Assembly: GCA_947624775.1 (NCBI GenBank)
Contig: CANQLT010000004.1
Coordinates: 1 to 56,700 of the forward strand
Direction: 5' to 3'
Source: an uncultured Monoglobus sp.
GTDB lineage: Bacteria; Bacillota; Clostridia; Monoglobales; Monoglobaceae
Length of the DNA stretch: 56,700 nucleotides
Part shown: in pieces, positions 44,048 through 52,296 of the stretch
How positions within the stretch are numbered: position 1 is the stretch's first letter
Layout of the letters: each line of letters starts with the position of its first letter
Notes under the pieces: generated by a model
What the model saw: the letters and a program-made list of their open reading frames with translations, nothing else
Told to the model about the DNA's origin: nothing
Databases searched by the model: none
Position numbers and translations under genes: made by a program

Positions 44048-45133
44048 GTGAAAAAATATCTTATTGCCGTCGGTATTTTCATAGTGGCGGCGTTTATATG
44101 GAACACCGCCTATTACCGCTTGGGAATATACATAGACCTTCACCCCGATGAGGCGGTTTCGACCTTCATGAAAACCGACGAGAAAAATATCTATATGCAA
44201 AAAGACGGGGAGTACGCGCCCTTTGAGATTCGTGGCGTGGACCTGGAGCCCGGAATACCCGGCGAGTGGCCCAGCGATTTCGCGATAGACAAAAAAACCT
44301 ATCTGAGATGGTTCAGGGAAATTCAGGACATGGGCGCCAACACCGTGCGCGTGTATACTATCCTCAATGATGATTTTTACAACGCGTTTTACGAGTACAA
44401 TAAGTATAACGACAAGCCGCTGTATCTTTTGCAGGGCGTCTGGATAAGCGACTATGACATGTTCTCGCACATGGACGCGTTCGACGAGGACATAATGACG
44501 ACTTTTTCCGATGACTGCCGCACCATGATCGACGTTATCCACGGCAAAAAGAGCCTTGCGCTGAGCTACGGCAACAAGGGAAACGGAAGCTTCCGCAAGG
44601 ACGTGAGCCCGTGGGTGATCGGGTATATCCTGGGCGTCGACTGGGAGCAGTACACGGTCACCTACACCAATCAGAAAAACGAGGACCGCGCAAAATACAG
44701 CGGAAAATATTTCAGCACCACCGAGGACGCGACGCCCTTTGAGGCGTTCCTCGCGGAGGTTGGCGACAAGGCGGTGGAGTATGAATCGGAGCGCTACAAG
44801 CAGCAGAGACTGGTGGCCTTCGCTAACTGGGCAAACACCGACCCGTTTGTGTACCCGCCGAGCGTAGTTTTCGCGCGTCAAAAGGTGGCCTCGGTCGACG
44901 TTGAGCACATAAAGCCGAGCGCCGAGAATTTTATTTCGGGAATGTTCGCCTCGTACCATGTGTATTCGTATTTCCCCGATTATTTAAACGTAATGCGCGA
45001 CACAAGTCAGTACAGCGACGCCGAGATAAACGAGCGTCTGGGCAGCACCCGCTGGGCCACCGTCAAGTACCGCACATCAAAGCTCAAGGGCCCGCATATC
45101 GAGGACTATGTGAGCGACGAGACGACAACGTGA
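44048..45133 (+). CDS. Membrane-anchored glycoside-hydrolase-like protein, C-terminus truncated
   Basis: 361 residues; GTG start at 44048 behind GGAAGGAGGAG. One N-terminal membrane segment (about 4-22) and then an extracytoplasmic TIM-barrel-like region: FEIRGVDLEPGIPGEWP, YLRWFREIQDMGANTVRVY, YLLQGVWISDYD, WVIGYILGVDWEQYTV, ISGMFASYHVYSYFPDY. Family members I know of continue with an ISEFG active-site strand and a FTWQDEW segment; neither is here. The native pattern stops near AEINER (about 45030), and the last 30 residues are not recognised. The missing part would contain catalytic residues, so activity is doubtful. It sits between CotH and a glycosyltransferase, as in clostridial cell-surface polymer clusters. 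Confidence 0.65.
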   Translation: MKKYLIAVGIFIVAAFIWNTAYYRLGIYIDLHPDEAVSTFMKTDEKNIYMQKDGEYAPFEIRGVDLEPGIPGEWPSDFAIDKKTYLRWFREIQDMGANTVRVYTILNDDFYNAFYEYNKYNDKPLYLLQGVWISDYDMFSHMDAFDEDIMTTFSDDCRTMIDVIHGKKSLALSYGNKGNGSFRKDVSPWVIGYILGVDWEQYTVTYTNQKNEDRAKYSGKYFSTTEDATPFEAFLAEVGDKAVEYESERYKQQRLVAFANWANTDPFVYPPSVVFARQKVASVDVEHIKPSAENFISGMFASYHVYSYFPDYLNVMRDTSQYSDAEINERLGSTRWATVKYRTSKLKGPHIEDYVSDETTT

Positions 45134-45960
45134 TAGCCGTGGGCGGAGCGGTGCGCCCTTGCAACGGCGCGGAAATAAAGAATGGCAGAGTGATAAAATA
45201 CCGCCTGCCGAACAAGATACTGTCCTGCATGCAGGTGCTGGAGTATGACCGCTCGTTTCTTGCGGCGAGAATATTGTTCGACAAATTCAACGGCAGCATT
45301 ATGATTTCGGGCGCGTTCGGCCTGTTCAAAAAGAGCACGGTCATAAGCGCGGGCGGCTACGACGCCGACACGATGGGCGAGGATATGGAACTGGTGGTAA
45401 AGCTCCACGTGTTCTGCCGCGAAAATATGATGCCCTATCGGATAAGATACGCGTCAGACGCCATATGCTGGACGCAGGTGCCCGAAAAGCTCGGCGATCT
45501 GAGCAAGCAGAGGCGCAGGTGGCACATAGGCCTGTTCCAGAGCATGATGACCCACAGAAGTATTCTTGGAAATCCCCGCTACGGACTTGTCAGCTTTGTG
45601 TCGTATATGTACTTTTTAATATACGAGCTTTTGTCGCCTTATATCGAGGTGTTCGGCGTTATCACAATGGTCGTCGCGATGCTGCTTGATTTTCTGAACG
45701 TGCCGTTTATGCTCTTGTATCTTGGCATATACGTGGCGTATTCGTCAATACTGTCGCTGACAGCGTTCTTCGCCAGGATCCACACGATAGACCAGCACCT
45801 GAGCTTTACCGATGTTCTAAAGGCGATAGGCCTGTGCGCGATCGAGGTGTCGTGCCTGAGATTTATTCTGGCGTGGGTGAGAATGACGTCGCTGATAGGC
45901 TACCACAAAAAGAAAACCGACTGGGGCGAAATCGAGCGCCAAACCATAGATTTCAACTAA
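45118..45960 (+). pseudogene. Family 2 glycosyltransferase, N-terminal catalytic start missing
   Basis: The recognisable sequence begins DDNVIAVGGAVRPCNG at about 45121. It overlaps the end of the GH-like gene, with only a GTG at 45130 and no good ribosome binding site. Present: SGAFGLFKKSTVISAGGYD, GEDMELVVKLH (acceptor-side acidic motif), QRRRWHIGL (QxxRW, as in processive GT2 enzymes), then 3-4 membrane segments. Missing: the nucleotide-binding start and first DxD of GT2, normally about 100-150 residues upstream. The TAA stop at 45958 is directly fused to a heptad repeat. Without the N-terminus the enzyme should be inactive. Confidence 0.7.
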
Positions 45961-45993
45961 CGTAGGGACTAGGAAATAGGTACTAGGAACTAG
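45959..45993 (+). repeat. Heptad TAG repeat array C
   Basis: AACGTAG, GGACTAG, GAAATAG, GTACTAG, GAACTAG: five exact 7-bp units. The first two A are the end of the glycosyltransferase TAA stop codon. Confidence 0.85.
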
Positions 45994-46140
45994 GGCCACC
46001 CCCTCAGTCGGGCAAAGCTCGACAGCTCCCCCTCCCAAGGGAAGGGGAGCCTTATATTTGCCTCCCCTGCCGTAAGGTGGGGGAGGGGGACCGCGAAAGC
46101 GGTGGAAGGGGGGCAACTCCTCGGGCAACGCAGGAGGAGG
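45994..46140. repeat. Palindromic repeat block
   Basis: GGCCACCCCCTCAGTCGGGC and AAAGCTCGACAGCTCCCCC, followed by GCCTCCCCTGCCGTAAGG with GTGGGGGAGGGGGACCGC. Related to blocks at 31911-32046 and 51778-51857. No gene. Confidence 0.7.
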
Positions 46141-46146
46141 CAAACT

Positions 46147-46172
46147 AAAAAACGGGCGGCAATTGCCGCCCG
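46147..46172 (-). terminator. Intrinsic terminator of the isomerase gene
   Basis: A perfect palindrome CGGGCGGCAATTGCCGCCCG flanked on the minus strand by a T run, 14 nt past the stop. Confidence 0.82.
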
Positions 46173-46185
46173 CCTTTATTCTTAA

Positions 46186-47673
46186 TTATCCCCAAGGATT
46201 CTCTGTGGGGTATCTCACGCCCTGGGGCTGATTGTATCCGATCTCCTCAACGGGAACGCCGATATATTTGAACACCTCAAACAGTTCCTTGCCGAAGTGT
46301 CCGAACGCCACGGCGCCGTGGTGCGGATAGTTTTTCTCGATAAGCACATGGCGGTAGAAGCGACCCATCTCGGGTATCGCGAACACGCCGATCGAGCCGA
46401 ACGAGCGCGTCGCCACGGGCAGCACCTCGCCGTTTGCGATATAGCCGCGCAGCTTGGCGTCCGATGTGCTCTGGAGGCGGAAGAACGTGATATCTCCGGG
46501 CGCGATGTCGCCCTCGAGAGTGCCGTTTGTCACCTCAACGGGCAGGCTTCTCGCCATTATCTTCTGGTACTTCATCGAGCAGGCCGCCAGCTTGGACGAG
46601 CAGGTGTTTCCGCAATGGAATCCCATAAACGTGTCCTTGTGGGTGTAGTCGAACTTGCCCTCGATGTCCTCTTTGAACATGTCGGCGGGAACCGAGTTGT
46701 TGATGTCAAGCAGCGTCACGGCGTCCTCGCTGACGCAGGTTCCGATGTACTCGCTGAGGCAGCCGTAGATGTCGACCTCGCAGGAAACGGGGATTCCGCG
46801 GCCCGTGAGACGGCTGTTCACATAGCAGGGAACAAATCCGAACTGGGTCTGGAACGCGGGCCAGCACTTGCCCGCCACAGCCACGTATTTCTTGGAGCCC
46901 TTGTGGTTTTCTATCCAGTCGAGCAGTGTCAGCTCATACTGTGCCAGCTTGGGCAGTATTTCGGGCTTCATGTTGCCCTCGCCCAGCTCTTTTTCCATGT
47001 CGGCCACAACATCGGGTATTCTCTCGTCGCCCGCGTGGTTGTTGAACGATTCGAACAAATCAAGCTCCGAATTTTCCTCTATCTCGACGCCGAGCTTAAA
47101 CAGCTGATAAATCGGCGCGTTGCAGGCCATGAAGTTCAAGGGTCTGGGGCCGAACGAAATTATCTTGAGGTCCGACAGGCCGATGACCGCTCTGGCAATC
47201 GGCAGGAATCCGTGTATCATCTCGGCGCATTCCTCGGCGGTGCCAACGGGATATTCGGGAATATAGGCCTTTGTGCCTCTCAGATACAGGTTGTAGCTGG
47301 CGTTGAGCATACCGCAGTAGGCGTCGCCTCTGTCGTCGCTGAGGCAGCCGATGCTCTCCTCGGCGGCGGCCACGAACATCTTCGGGCCCTCGAACTGCTG
47401 AGCCAGCATGGTCTCGGAAATCTCGGGGCCGAAGTTGCCAAGATATACGCAAAGCGCGTTGCAGCCCGCCTTTTTGATATCCTCGAGCGCCTGCTGCATA
47501 TGTATCTCGCTCTCAACGATGCAGACGGGACATTCATAAATATCCGCCGCGTCATACTTGTCGGCGTAAGCCTTAACGAGCGCTTCGCGTCTGCTCACGG
47601 ACAGAGATTCGGGGAAGCAGTCGCGGCTCACGGCCACGATGCCGATTTTAACTTTTGGAATGTTGTTGATCAT
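46186..47673 (-). CDS. L-fucose / L-arabinose isomerase family protein
   Basis: 495 residues, start 47673 behind GGAGG. The family converts aldoses to ketoses (L-fucose to L-fuculose, L-arabinose to L-ribulose) in the cytosol with Mn. Segments typical of it include the N-terminal VKIGIVAVSRDCFP, VYLGNFGPEISETMLA, CWPAFQTQFGFVPCYVNS, and the C-terminal NYPHHGAVAFGHFG with metal-binding His. It is close to neither classic FucI nor AraA by eye, so substrate is open. Arabinose and rhamnose side chains of pectin make a pentose or deoxyhexose plausible. Single gene with its own promoter and terminator. Confidence 0.85.
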   Translation of the reverse strand: MINNIPKVKIGIVAVSRDCFPESLSVSRREALVKAYADKYDAADIYECPVCIVESEIHMQQALEDIKKAGCNALCVYLGNFGPEISETMLAQQFEGPKMFVAAAEESIGCLSDDRGDAYCGMLNASYNLYLRGTKAYIPEYPVGTAEECAEMIHGFLPIARAVIGLSDLKIISFGPRPLNFMACNAPIYQLFKLGVEIEENSELDLFESFNNHAGDERIPDVVADMEKELGEGNMKPEILPKLAQYELTLLDWIENHKGSKKYVAVAGKCWPAFQTQFGFVPCYVNSRLTGRGIPVSCEVDIYGCLSEYIGTCVSEDAVTLLDINNSVPADMFKEDIEGKFDYTHKDTFMGFHCGNTCSSKLAACSMKYQKIMARSLPVEVTNGTLEGDIAPGDITFFRLQSTSDAKLRGYIANGEVLPVATRSFGSIGVFAIPEMGRFYRHVLIEKNYPHHGAVAFGHFGKELFEVFKYIGVPVEEIGYNQPQGVRYPTENPWG

Positions 47674-47719
47674 ATTAGTACCTCCGTTTATTTAAAATTT
47701 ATATAATATTCTTTAGTTT

Positions 47720-47748
47720 ATTTTAATATATATTTTTCGGCAAGTCAA
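47720..47748 (-). promoter_or_regulatory. Sigma-A promoter of the isomerase gene
   Basis: On the minus strand TTGACT, 17-bp spacer, TAAAAT, about 47 bp before the ATG. Confidence 0.6.
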
Positions 47749-47755
47749 CAAAAAC

Positions 47756-48988
47756 TTATATTATGAGCTTGATTTTCGCGACCCTGCGGTTTTCCATGCC
47801 CGTCACCATGACCTTGTGTCCGTTGTGTTCGAACCGGTCGCCCAGCTCGGGCATTCTGGCGAGCTTTTCCATGACCCAGCCCGACACCGTGTTGGGGTCG
47901 TCCTCGTCGGGCTCCTCGCCTATAAGCTCCATAAAGTCCTCAAGGTCGGACGAGCCCAGCACCTCATACACGCCGTCCGACAGCTTTTTGAAGTTCTCAA
48001 CGAATTTGTCGTGCTCGTCCCAGATCTCGCCAACGAGCTCCTCGAGCACGTCCTCCAGCGTCACGATACCCTCGGTTCCGCCGTACTCGTCCACGACCAC
48101 CGCGAAATGGTTCTTGGATTTTTGCAGGGTTTTTATGAGGTCCGAGACGCTCATTGAGGGCAGAATATAGTTGACGGGCGATATGATATCGTCGATCTTT
48201 TCGCCCGTGCCTTTCTGCATCTGGTGGAACAGATCCTTCTGGTGGATAACGCCGATTATGTTGTCGATAGTGTCCTTGAAAACGGGCAGGCGCGAATATC
48301 CCGTGTCCAGAAAGGTGTCGATTATCTCGCTCCTGTCGGTGCCCAGCTCCACGGCGCAGACGTCGATCCTCGGGGTCAGTATGTCCTCGACCTCGCGGTC
48401 ATTGAACTCGATTGCGCTCTTTATCAGGTCGCGCTCCTCGGGATCTATCTCGCCGCCGCTCTCGGCCTCGTCGACTATGGTTATCAGCTCTTCCTCGGTA
48501 ATGCCGCCTCCGTCGTCCGACTTGATTATCCTGTCGATCAGCTTTTTCCACAGCCCGAACAGATAGTTAAACGGCGTGAGTATGACCGCGAAAAACGAGA
48601 TAGGCTTTGACACAGCCAGCGCGAATTTTTCGGGGCTCTCCTTGGCAACATTCTTTGGCGTGATCTCGCCGAAAATAAGGACGAGCACCGTCATAACGAC
48701 GGTCGAGACCGTGACGCCCGCGTTTCCCAAAAGGCCCGTGAACAGCACGGTCGCGAGAGAAGAAGAGAGAATGTTAACGATATTGTTTCCGATCAGAATA
48801 GTGGACAGCAGTCTGTCGTAGTTGTCCGAAAGCCTGTCAACAAGCTTTGCCTTTTTGTTGCCATCTTTGGCGAGGTTCTTTATACGAATACGATTGATCG
48901 ATGTGTAGGCCGTTTCGGTCGCGGAAAAAAACGCCGAAAAAGCGATAAGAAGAATAATTACAAGGCTAAGCCCGACATAACTGTCCAT
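47756..48988 (-). CDS. CNNM/CorC (HlyC/CorC family) membrane protein
   Basis: 410 residues from the ATG at 48988 (MDSYVGLSL). The longer in-frame ATG at 49051 lies upstream of the expected transcription start and is rejected. Three or four membrane segments form the CNNM (DUF21) domain, with [13 protein letters not shown] and [13 protein letters not shown]. Two CBS domains (about 185-305) follow, with [25 protein letters not shown] and [21 protein letters not shown] CorC_HlyC domain ends the protein. The family is linked to Mg efflux or Mg homeostasis. The ribosome binding site is separated from the ATG by a hairpin at 48997-49015. Confidence 0.92.
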   Translation of the reverse strand: MDSYVGLSLVIILLIAFSAFFSATETAYTSINRIRIKNLAKDGNKKAKLVDRLSDNYDRLLSTILIGNNIVNILSSSLATVLFTGLLGNAGVTVSTVVMTVLVLIFGEITPKNVAKESPEKFALAVSKPISFFAVILTPFNYLFGLWKKLIDRIIKSDDGGGITEEELITIVDEAESGGEIDPEERDLIKSAIEFNDREVEDILTPRIDVCAVELGTDRSEIIDTFLDTGYSRLPVFKDTIDNIIGVIHQKDLFHQMQKGTGEKIDDIISPVNYILPSMSVSDLIKTLQKSKNHFAVVVDEYGGTEGIVTLEDVLEELVGEIWDEHDKFVENFKKLSDGVYEVLGSSDLEDFMELIGEEPDEDDPNTVSGWVMEKLARMPELGDRFEHNGHKVMVTGMENRRVAKIKLII

Positions 48989-48996
48989 AATAAGCC

Positions 48997-49015
48997 GGCG
49001 CGCAAAAATCGCGCC
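48997..49015 (-). other. Hairpin between ribosome binding site and start codon of the CorC gene
   Basis: GGCGCG and CGCGCC arms with a 7-nt loop. It starts directly after the AAAGGAGT ribosome binding site (49016-49023). The gap from that site to the ATG is 27 nt, but 8 nt if the hairpin is looped out. Confidence 0.6.
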
Positions 49016-49049
49016 ACTCCTTTCTTTTACATAAAATTTTACAAATATC

Positions 49050-49078
49050 ATTATATCACCGCCTTATATAAAAGTCAA
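49050..49078 (-). promoter_or_regulatory. Sigma-A promoter of the CorC gene
   Basis: On the minus strand TTGACT, 17-bp spacer, TATAAT. Transcription should begin near 49043. Confidence 0.65.
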
Positions 49079-49117
49079 TATATCAAAAAATAATTAAAAA
49101 TATTTTAACATTTTCCC

Positions 49118-49146
49118 TTGACAAGCGTATAATACAGTGGTATTAT
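49118..49146 (+). promoter_or_regulatory. Sigma-A promoter of the P-type ATPase gene
   Basis: TTGACA, 17-bp spacer, TATTAT. Confidence 0.65.
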
Positions 49147-49160
49147 ATCAATATAACAAT

Positions 49161-49174
49161 TGAACAGATGTTCA
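49161..49174. promoter_or_regulatory. ArsR/SmtB-type operator
   Basis: Perfect inverted repeat TGAACA-GA-TGTTCA, placed just downstream of the expected transcription start. It resembles operators of metal-sensing ArsR/SmtB repressors (CadC, CzrA). No arsR-type gene is adjacent. Confidence 0.55.
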
Positions 49175-49206
49175 GATGTTTAAGTGAATATAAGGGAGGC
49201 ATAATT

Positions 49207-51318
49207 ATGAAGAGCGACGATCATAAAAAAGCGATCACAAAAAAATATAAGATCGAGAATTTAGACTGCGCCAACTGCGGCGCGAAGATAGAAAAGCTCA
49301 TATCCGAGATAGACGGAGTGAGCGCGGCGGCGCTGTCGTTTCCGCTGATGAGGCTTTCGGTCACGGCGGACGATCCCGACAGGCTGATGCCCGCCATACT
49401 CAAGACCGCGCGCACGGTGGAGGACGAGATAAATTTCACGCCCGAGGAGCAAAAGCGTGAGGAGGAAGAGGAGGACGAAAAATCCGAGCTTATAACGCTT
49501 ATCGTCGGAGCCGCGCTGTATGTCGCCGCGCTTGTTCTCGGCGCCTTGGGTGTCTTTGATTCGGCTCAGTGGATAAAAATCGCGCTGCTCGCCGCGGCGT
49601 ATCTGACGCTGGGCGGCGGAGTGCTGCTGACGGCGGGCAAAAATATCCTGAGGGGCAAGATTTTTGACGAAAACTTTCTGATGGCGATAGCCACGCTGGG
49701 CGCGTTCGCGATACGCGAATATCCCGAGGCGGTCGGCGTTATGCTGTTTTTCAGAATAGGCGAGCTGTTCGAGGATATCGCGGTCAAGCGCAGCCGCGGC
49801 AAGATAATGGAAGCCGCCGATATGCGCCCCGACACGGTGAATCTGATAAGCGGCGATGATGTTAAAACAATTCCCGCCGAAAACGCCGCGATTGGCGACA
49901 TAATTCTTGTGCGCCCCGGCGACAGGATTCCGCTGGACGGAACGATAGTCGAGGGCGAGACGGGGATAGACACCTCGGCGGTTACCGGAGAGCCGCTGCC
50001 CGTGCGGGCCGCCGCGGGAGACAAGGTGATCTCGGGCTGCGTCAACACAACGGGCGCGATAAAGGTCAGAGTTGACAGCGAGCTTCGCGATTCTATGGTG
50101 TCGCGCATTCTCGAATCGGTCGAGAGCGCGGCCGAGAGCAAGCCGAAAATCGACGCCTTCATCACGAGATTCGCCGAGATATACACGCCCATAGTTGTGG
50201 CGGTCGCGCTTGTCACGGCGTTTGTTATCCCGCTTGTGACGCGCGGGGAGTTCTACCCGTGGATATACACCGCGCTGACGTTTCTGGTAATGAGCTGCCC
50301 CTGCGCGCTGGTGCTCAGCGTGCCTCTGGCGTTTTTCTGCGGTATAGGCCGAGCGTCAAAATCGGGCATATTATTTAAGGGCGGCATAGTCATGGAGCAG
50401 CTGGCGAACATAAAGGCCGTCGTCATGGACAAAACAGGAACGGTCACCGAGGGCAGATTCGCGGTGCGCGATATAGAGGGAACGCTCGACAAAAAGGCGA
50501 TCCTGGCTCTCGCGGCCTCTGCCGAGCTGGATTCCACCCACCCGATAGGCATAAGCATAGTTTCCGAGGCGCGCGAGCGCGGAATAGAGCCGAGCCGCCC
50601 CGAATCTGTACAGGAAATTTCGGGCAAGGGCATAAAGGCGGTCATAGACGGAGACGAGGTACTTGTCGGCAGCGATAAGCTCCTTTTCGAAAACGGTATA
50701 GAAATCACATCAAGCCCCGCAAAGGCGGGCACAACGGTTTATATAGCCAAGAGCGGCAAATACGTCGGCCGCGTAACGGTCGCCGACGCGGTGAAATCGG
50801 GAGCGGCCAAGGCGGTGGCGGAGCTGAATCGCGGCGGAATAAGGACCGCCATGCTCACGGGAGACGCCCAATCAGCCGCCGAGGCGGTCGCGAACCAAAC
50901 GGGTATCGAAAAGGCCTACGCCGAGCTTTTGCCCACCGACAAGCTCGACAAGCTGCGCGAGATACGCGCCGAGAGCGGCAGCGTTATGTTCGTGGGCGAC
51001 GGCATAAACGACGCGCCGGTACTGGCGGGAGCGGACGTGGGAGCCGCGATGGGCAGCGGAGCCGACGCGGCGATCGAGGCCGCCGACGTGGTGTTCATGG
51101 GCTCAAACCCCGAGGCGGTTCCCGAATCGATCGCCATATCAAAAAGCACCGCCCGCATAGCAAGAGAGAACGTTGTTTTCGCGCTGGCGATAAAAATAGC
51201 GGTCATGATACTCGGCATCACAGGCATCTACTCAAACATGTGGCTCGCGGTATTCGCCGACACAGGAGTAGCCATGCTCTGCATCCTGAACTCCGTCAGA
51301 ATGCTGTTCAAAAAATAA
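49207..51318 (+). CDS. Heavy-metal-transporting P1B-type ATPase (Zn/Cd/Pb class)
   Basis: 703 residues, start 49207 behind GGGAGG. An N-terminal heavy-metal-associated domain has LDCANCGAKIEKL (CxxC, about 17-22), then an acidic linker. The membrane metal site is SCPCAL. ATPase motifs are all intact: TGEPLPV (actuator), DKTGTVTEG (phosphorylated Asp), STHPIGISI (HP locus), LTGDAQSAA and VGDGINDAPVL. The family exports Zn, Cd or Pb (CadA/ZntA) at ATP cost; CPC with this C-terminal membrane arrangement fits that class better than copper, though metal choice is inferred. The ArsR-type operator at 49161 implies metal-induced expression. The stop codon is directly followed by a heptad array. Confidence 0.93.
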   Translation: MKSDDHKKAITKKYKIENLDCANCGAKIEKLISEIDGVSAAALSFPLMRLSVTADDPDRLMPAILKTARTVEDEINFTPEEQKREEEEEDEKSELITLIVGAALYVAALVLGALGVFDSAQWIKIALLAAAYLTLGGGVLLTAGKNILRGKIFDENFLMAIATLGAFAIREYPEAVGVMLFFRIGELFEDIAVKRSRGKIMEAADMRPDTVNLISGDDVKTIPAENAAIGDIILVRPGDRIPLDGTIVEGETGIDTSAVTGEPLPVRAAAGDKVISGCVNTTGAIKVRVDSELRDSMVSRILESVESAAESKPKIDAFITRFAEIYTPIVVAVALVTAFVIPLVTRGEFYPWIYTALTFLVMSCPCALVLSVPLAFFCGIGRASKSGILFKGGIVMEQLANIKAVVMDKTGTVTEGRFAVRDIEGTLDKKAILALAASAELDSTHPIGISIVSEARERGIEPSRPESVQEISGKGIKAVIDGDEVLVGSDKLLFENGIEITSSPAKAGTTVYIAKSGKYVGRVTVADAVKSGAAKAVAELNRGGIRTAMLTGDAQSAAEAVANQTGIEKAYAELLPTDKLDKLREIRAESGSVMFVGDGINDAPVLAGADVGAAMGSGADAAIEAADVVFMGSNPEAVPESIAISKSTARIARENVVFALAIKIAVMILGITGIYSNMWLAVFADTGVAMLCILNSVRMLFKK

Positions 51319-51353
51319 ACGTAGGGACTTGGAACATAGGGACTAGAGACTAG
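51318..51353 (+). repeat. Heptad TAG repeat array D
   Basis: AACGTAG, GGACTTG, GAACATAG (8 bp), GGACTAG, AGACTAG. The first A is the last base of the ATPase TAA stop. Confidence 0.75.
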
Positions 51354-51470
51354 GACAGGCGGATGATATAAGGCTCGCCCCTTGGGGATAATCGGCAAGC
51401 TTGCTTGCGGGTTCAAAGCTATCTTTCAAAATTGCTTGCAATTTTGACCAAGAGCTTCATTAATGCTGCT
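51354..51470. repeat. Mosaic intergenic repeat remnants
   Basis: Contains GGCTCGCCCCTTGGGG (also at 56063-56078) and paired words GCAAGCTTGCTTGC and AAATTGCTTGCAATTT. No gene seen. Confidence 0.5.
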
Positions 51471-51505
51471 AACGTAGTGATTAGCGATTAGTGACTAGCG
51501 AATAG
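51471..51505 (+). repeat. Heptad TAG repeat array E
   Basis: AACGTAG, TGATTAG, CGATTAG, TGACTAG, CGAATAG: five exact units followed by AAACA, as in array B. Confidence 0.85.
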
Positions 51506-51623
51506 AAACACCTCATCCGACTTTTTGCCCGAAGGGGCAAAAACCCACCTTCCCCTCAAGGGGAAGGCAAGAGAGGCTTCCCCTTGAGGGGAAGCTGTCT
51601 GCGAAGCAGACTGATGAGGTGTC
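51506..51623. repeat. Palindromic MITE-like block
   Basis: Outer inverted ends ACACCTCATC and GATGAGGTGT; inner hairpins TTTTTGCCC/GGGCAAAAA, CTTCCCCTCAAGGGGAAG and GTCTGCGAAGCAGAC. No coding capacity. Confidence 0.75.
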
Positions 51624-51644
51624 AACGTAGTGAATAGTGAATAC
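51624..51644 (+). repeat. Heptad TAG repeat array F
   Basis: AACGTAG, TGAATAG, TGAATAC. Confidence 0.7.
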
Positions 51645-51651
51645 TTTTCCC

Positions 51652-51706
51652 GGTGTAGGGCCGGATGCCCACATCCGGCCGGCGGCTTGTGGGCAAGCCG
51701 CCCTAC
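51652..51706. repeat. GTAGGGC terminal-inverted-repeat element
   Basis: Ends GTAGGGC and GCCCTAC enclose CCGGATG/CATCCGG and GGCTTG/CAAGCC stems: a small folded non-coding element distinct from the neighbouring palindromes. Confidence 0.65.
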
Positions 51707-51707
51707 G

Positions 51708-51766
51708 AACGTAGTGATTAGCCAACGTAGGGATTAGCGATTAGCGAATAGTAATTAGGATAATAG
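51708..51766 (+). repeat. Heptad TAG repeat arrays G (double)
   Basis: AACGTAG, TGATTAG, then CC, then a second AACGTAG, GGATTAG, CGATTAG, CGAATAG, TAATTAG and an 8-bp unit GATAATAG. Confidence 0.8.
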
Positions 51767-51777
51767 TATGCAAAATG

Positions 51778-51857
51778 CCGTAGGGGCGGACGACCCCGGC
51801 CGCCCGGCTCCCCTGCCGAAGGAGGGGGAGCTGTCGCGGAGCGACTGAGGGGGTGGC
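51778..51857. repeat. Palindromic repeat block
   Basis: GTAGGGGCGGACGACCCC, then GCCGAAGGAGGGGGAGCTG with TCGCGGAGCGACTGAGGG (hairpin GTCGC/GCGAC). Same family as 31911-32046 and 45994-46140. Confidence 0.7.
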
Positions 51858-51894
51858 CTAGTCCCTAGCCCCTACTCCCTAGTACCTATTTCCC
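51858..51894 (-). repeat. Heptad TAG repeat array H (reverse)
   Basis: On the minus strand GGAAATAG, GTACTAG, GGAGTAG, GGGCTAG, GGACTAG, then GCCACCC, the same junction as in array C. Confidence 0.75.
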
Positions 51895-52101
51895 ACATTC
51901 TTACATTCTTACATGAAAACAATACTCTTATAAATTTTTGTTTTATTCCTATATACATATATATTTGAAAATTATGGATGTTTGGATGTTTTTTTCTTGA
52001 AACTAACGTTTTTACGGGCTTTTCTGGGTCTTACACACATGGATTTATGGATGTTTTTTGGATGTTTTTGGATGTTTTTGGATGTTTTGTATGACAAACT
52101 A
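51895..52101. repeat. AT-rich stretch with iteron-like GGATGTTTTT repeats
   Basis: Four tandem units of 10-11 bp (GGATGTTTTT) at 52049-52088 and two more at 51976-51995, in otherwise AT-rich sequence. They lie just 3' of a primase-like remnant on the other strand. Origin-like iterons of a lost mobile element are possible. Confidence 0.5.
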
Positions 52102-52284
52102 TCAAACGCAATTCAGTTTTATGTAGCTTGCCTTTGTGCCGTAACATGTGGTTTGAAAATAAAGCCGTTCATTTTTTGGATTCCTCACCAAAAATCCGTC
52201 GTTGGCCCATTCGGCTTTTACGGCCTCGAAGGAATATCCTTCGTTTTTCAATTCGCGGCAGAGTATCGTTTTGTTGATAAGCAC
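52102..52284 (-). pseudogene. C-terminal remnant of a mobile-element primase/DUF927-like protein
   Basis: About 60 residues (GTG at 52284 or a few codons upstream, without a ribosome binding site). The segment FEAVKAEWANDGFLVRN with the end YGTKASYIKLN resembles the extreme C-terminus of phage or ICE DUF927/primase-helicase proteins as I remember them. Nothing else of such a gene is present: upstream is a stop and the putP terminator. Taken as a decayed fragment left by excision or deletion of an element. Confidence 0.4.
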
Positions 52285-52296
52285 CGCAGTGAAAAT

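Noticed and set aside
46297-47706. Plus-strand open frame of 469 codons opposite the isomerase
   Set aside because: Antisense shadow of a gene with clear family motifs, promoter and terminator on the minus strand.
48989-49051. Longer start (ATG at 49051) for the CorC protein
   Set aside because: It lies upstream of the transcription start predicted from the TTGACT/TATAAT promoter and inside the promoter region; the conserved N-terminus starts at 48988.
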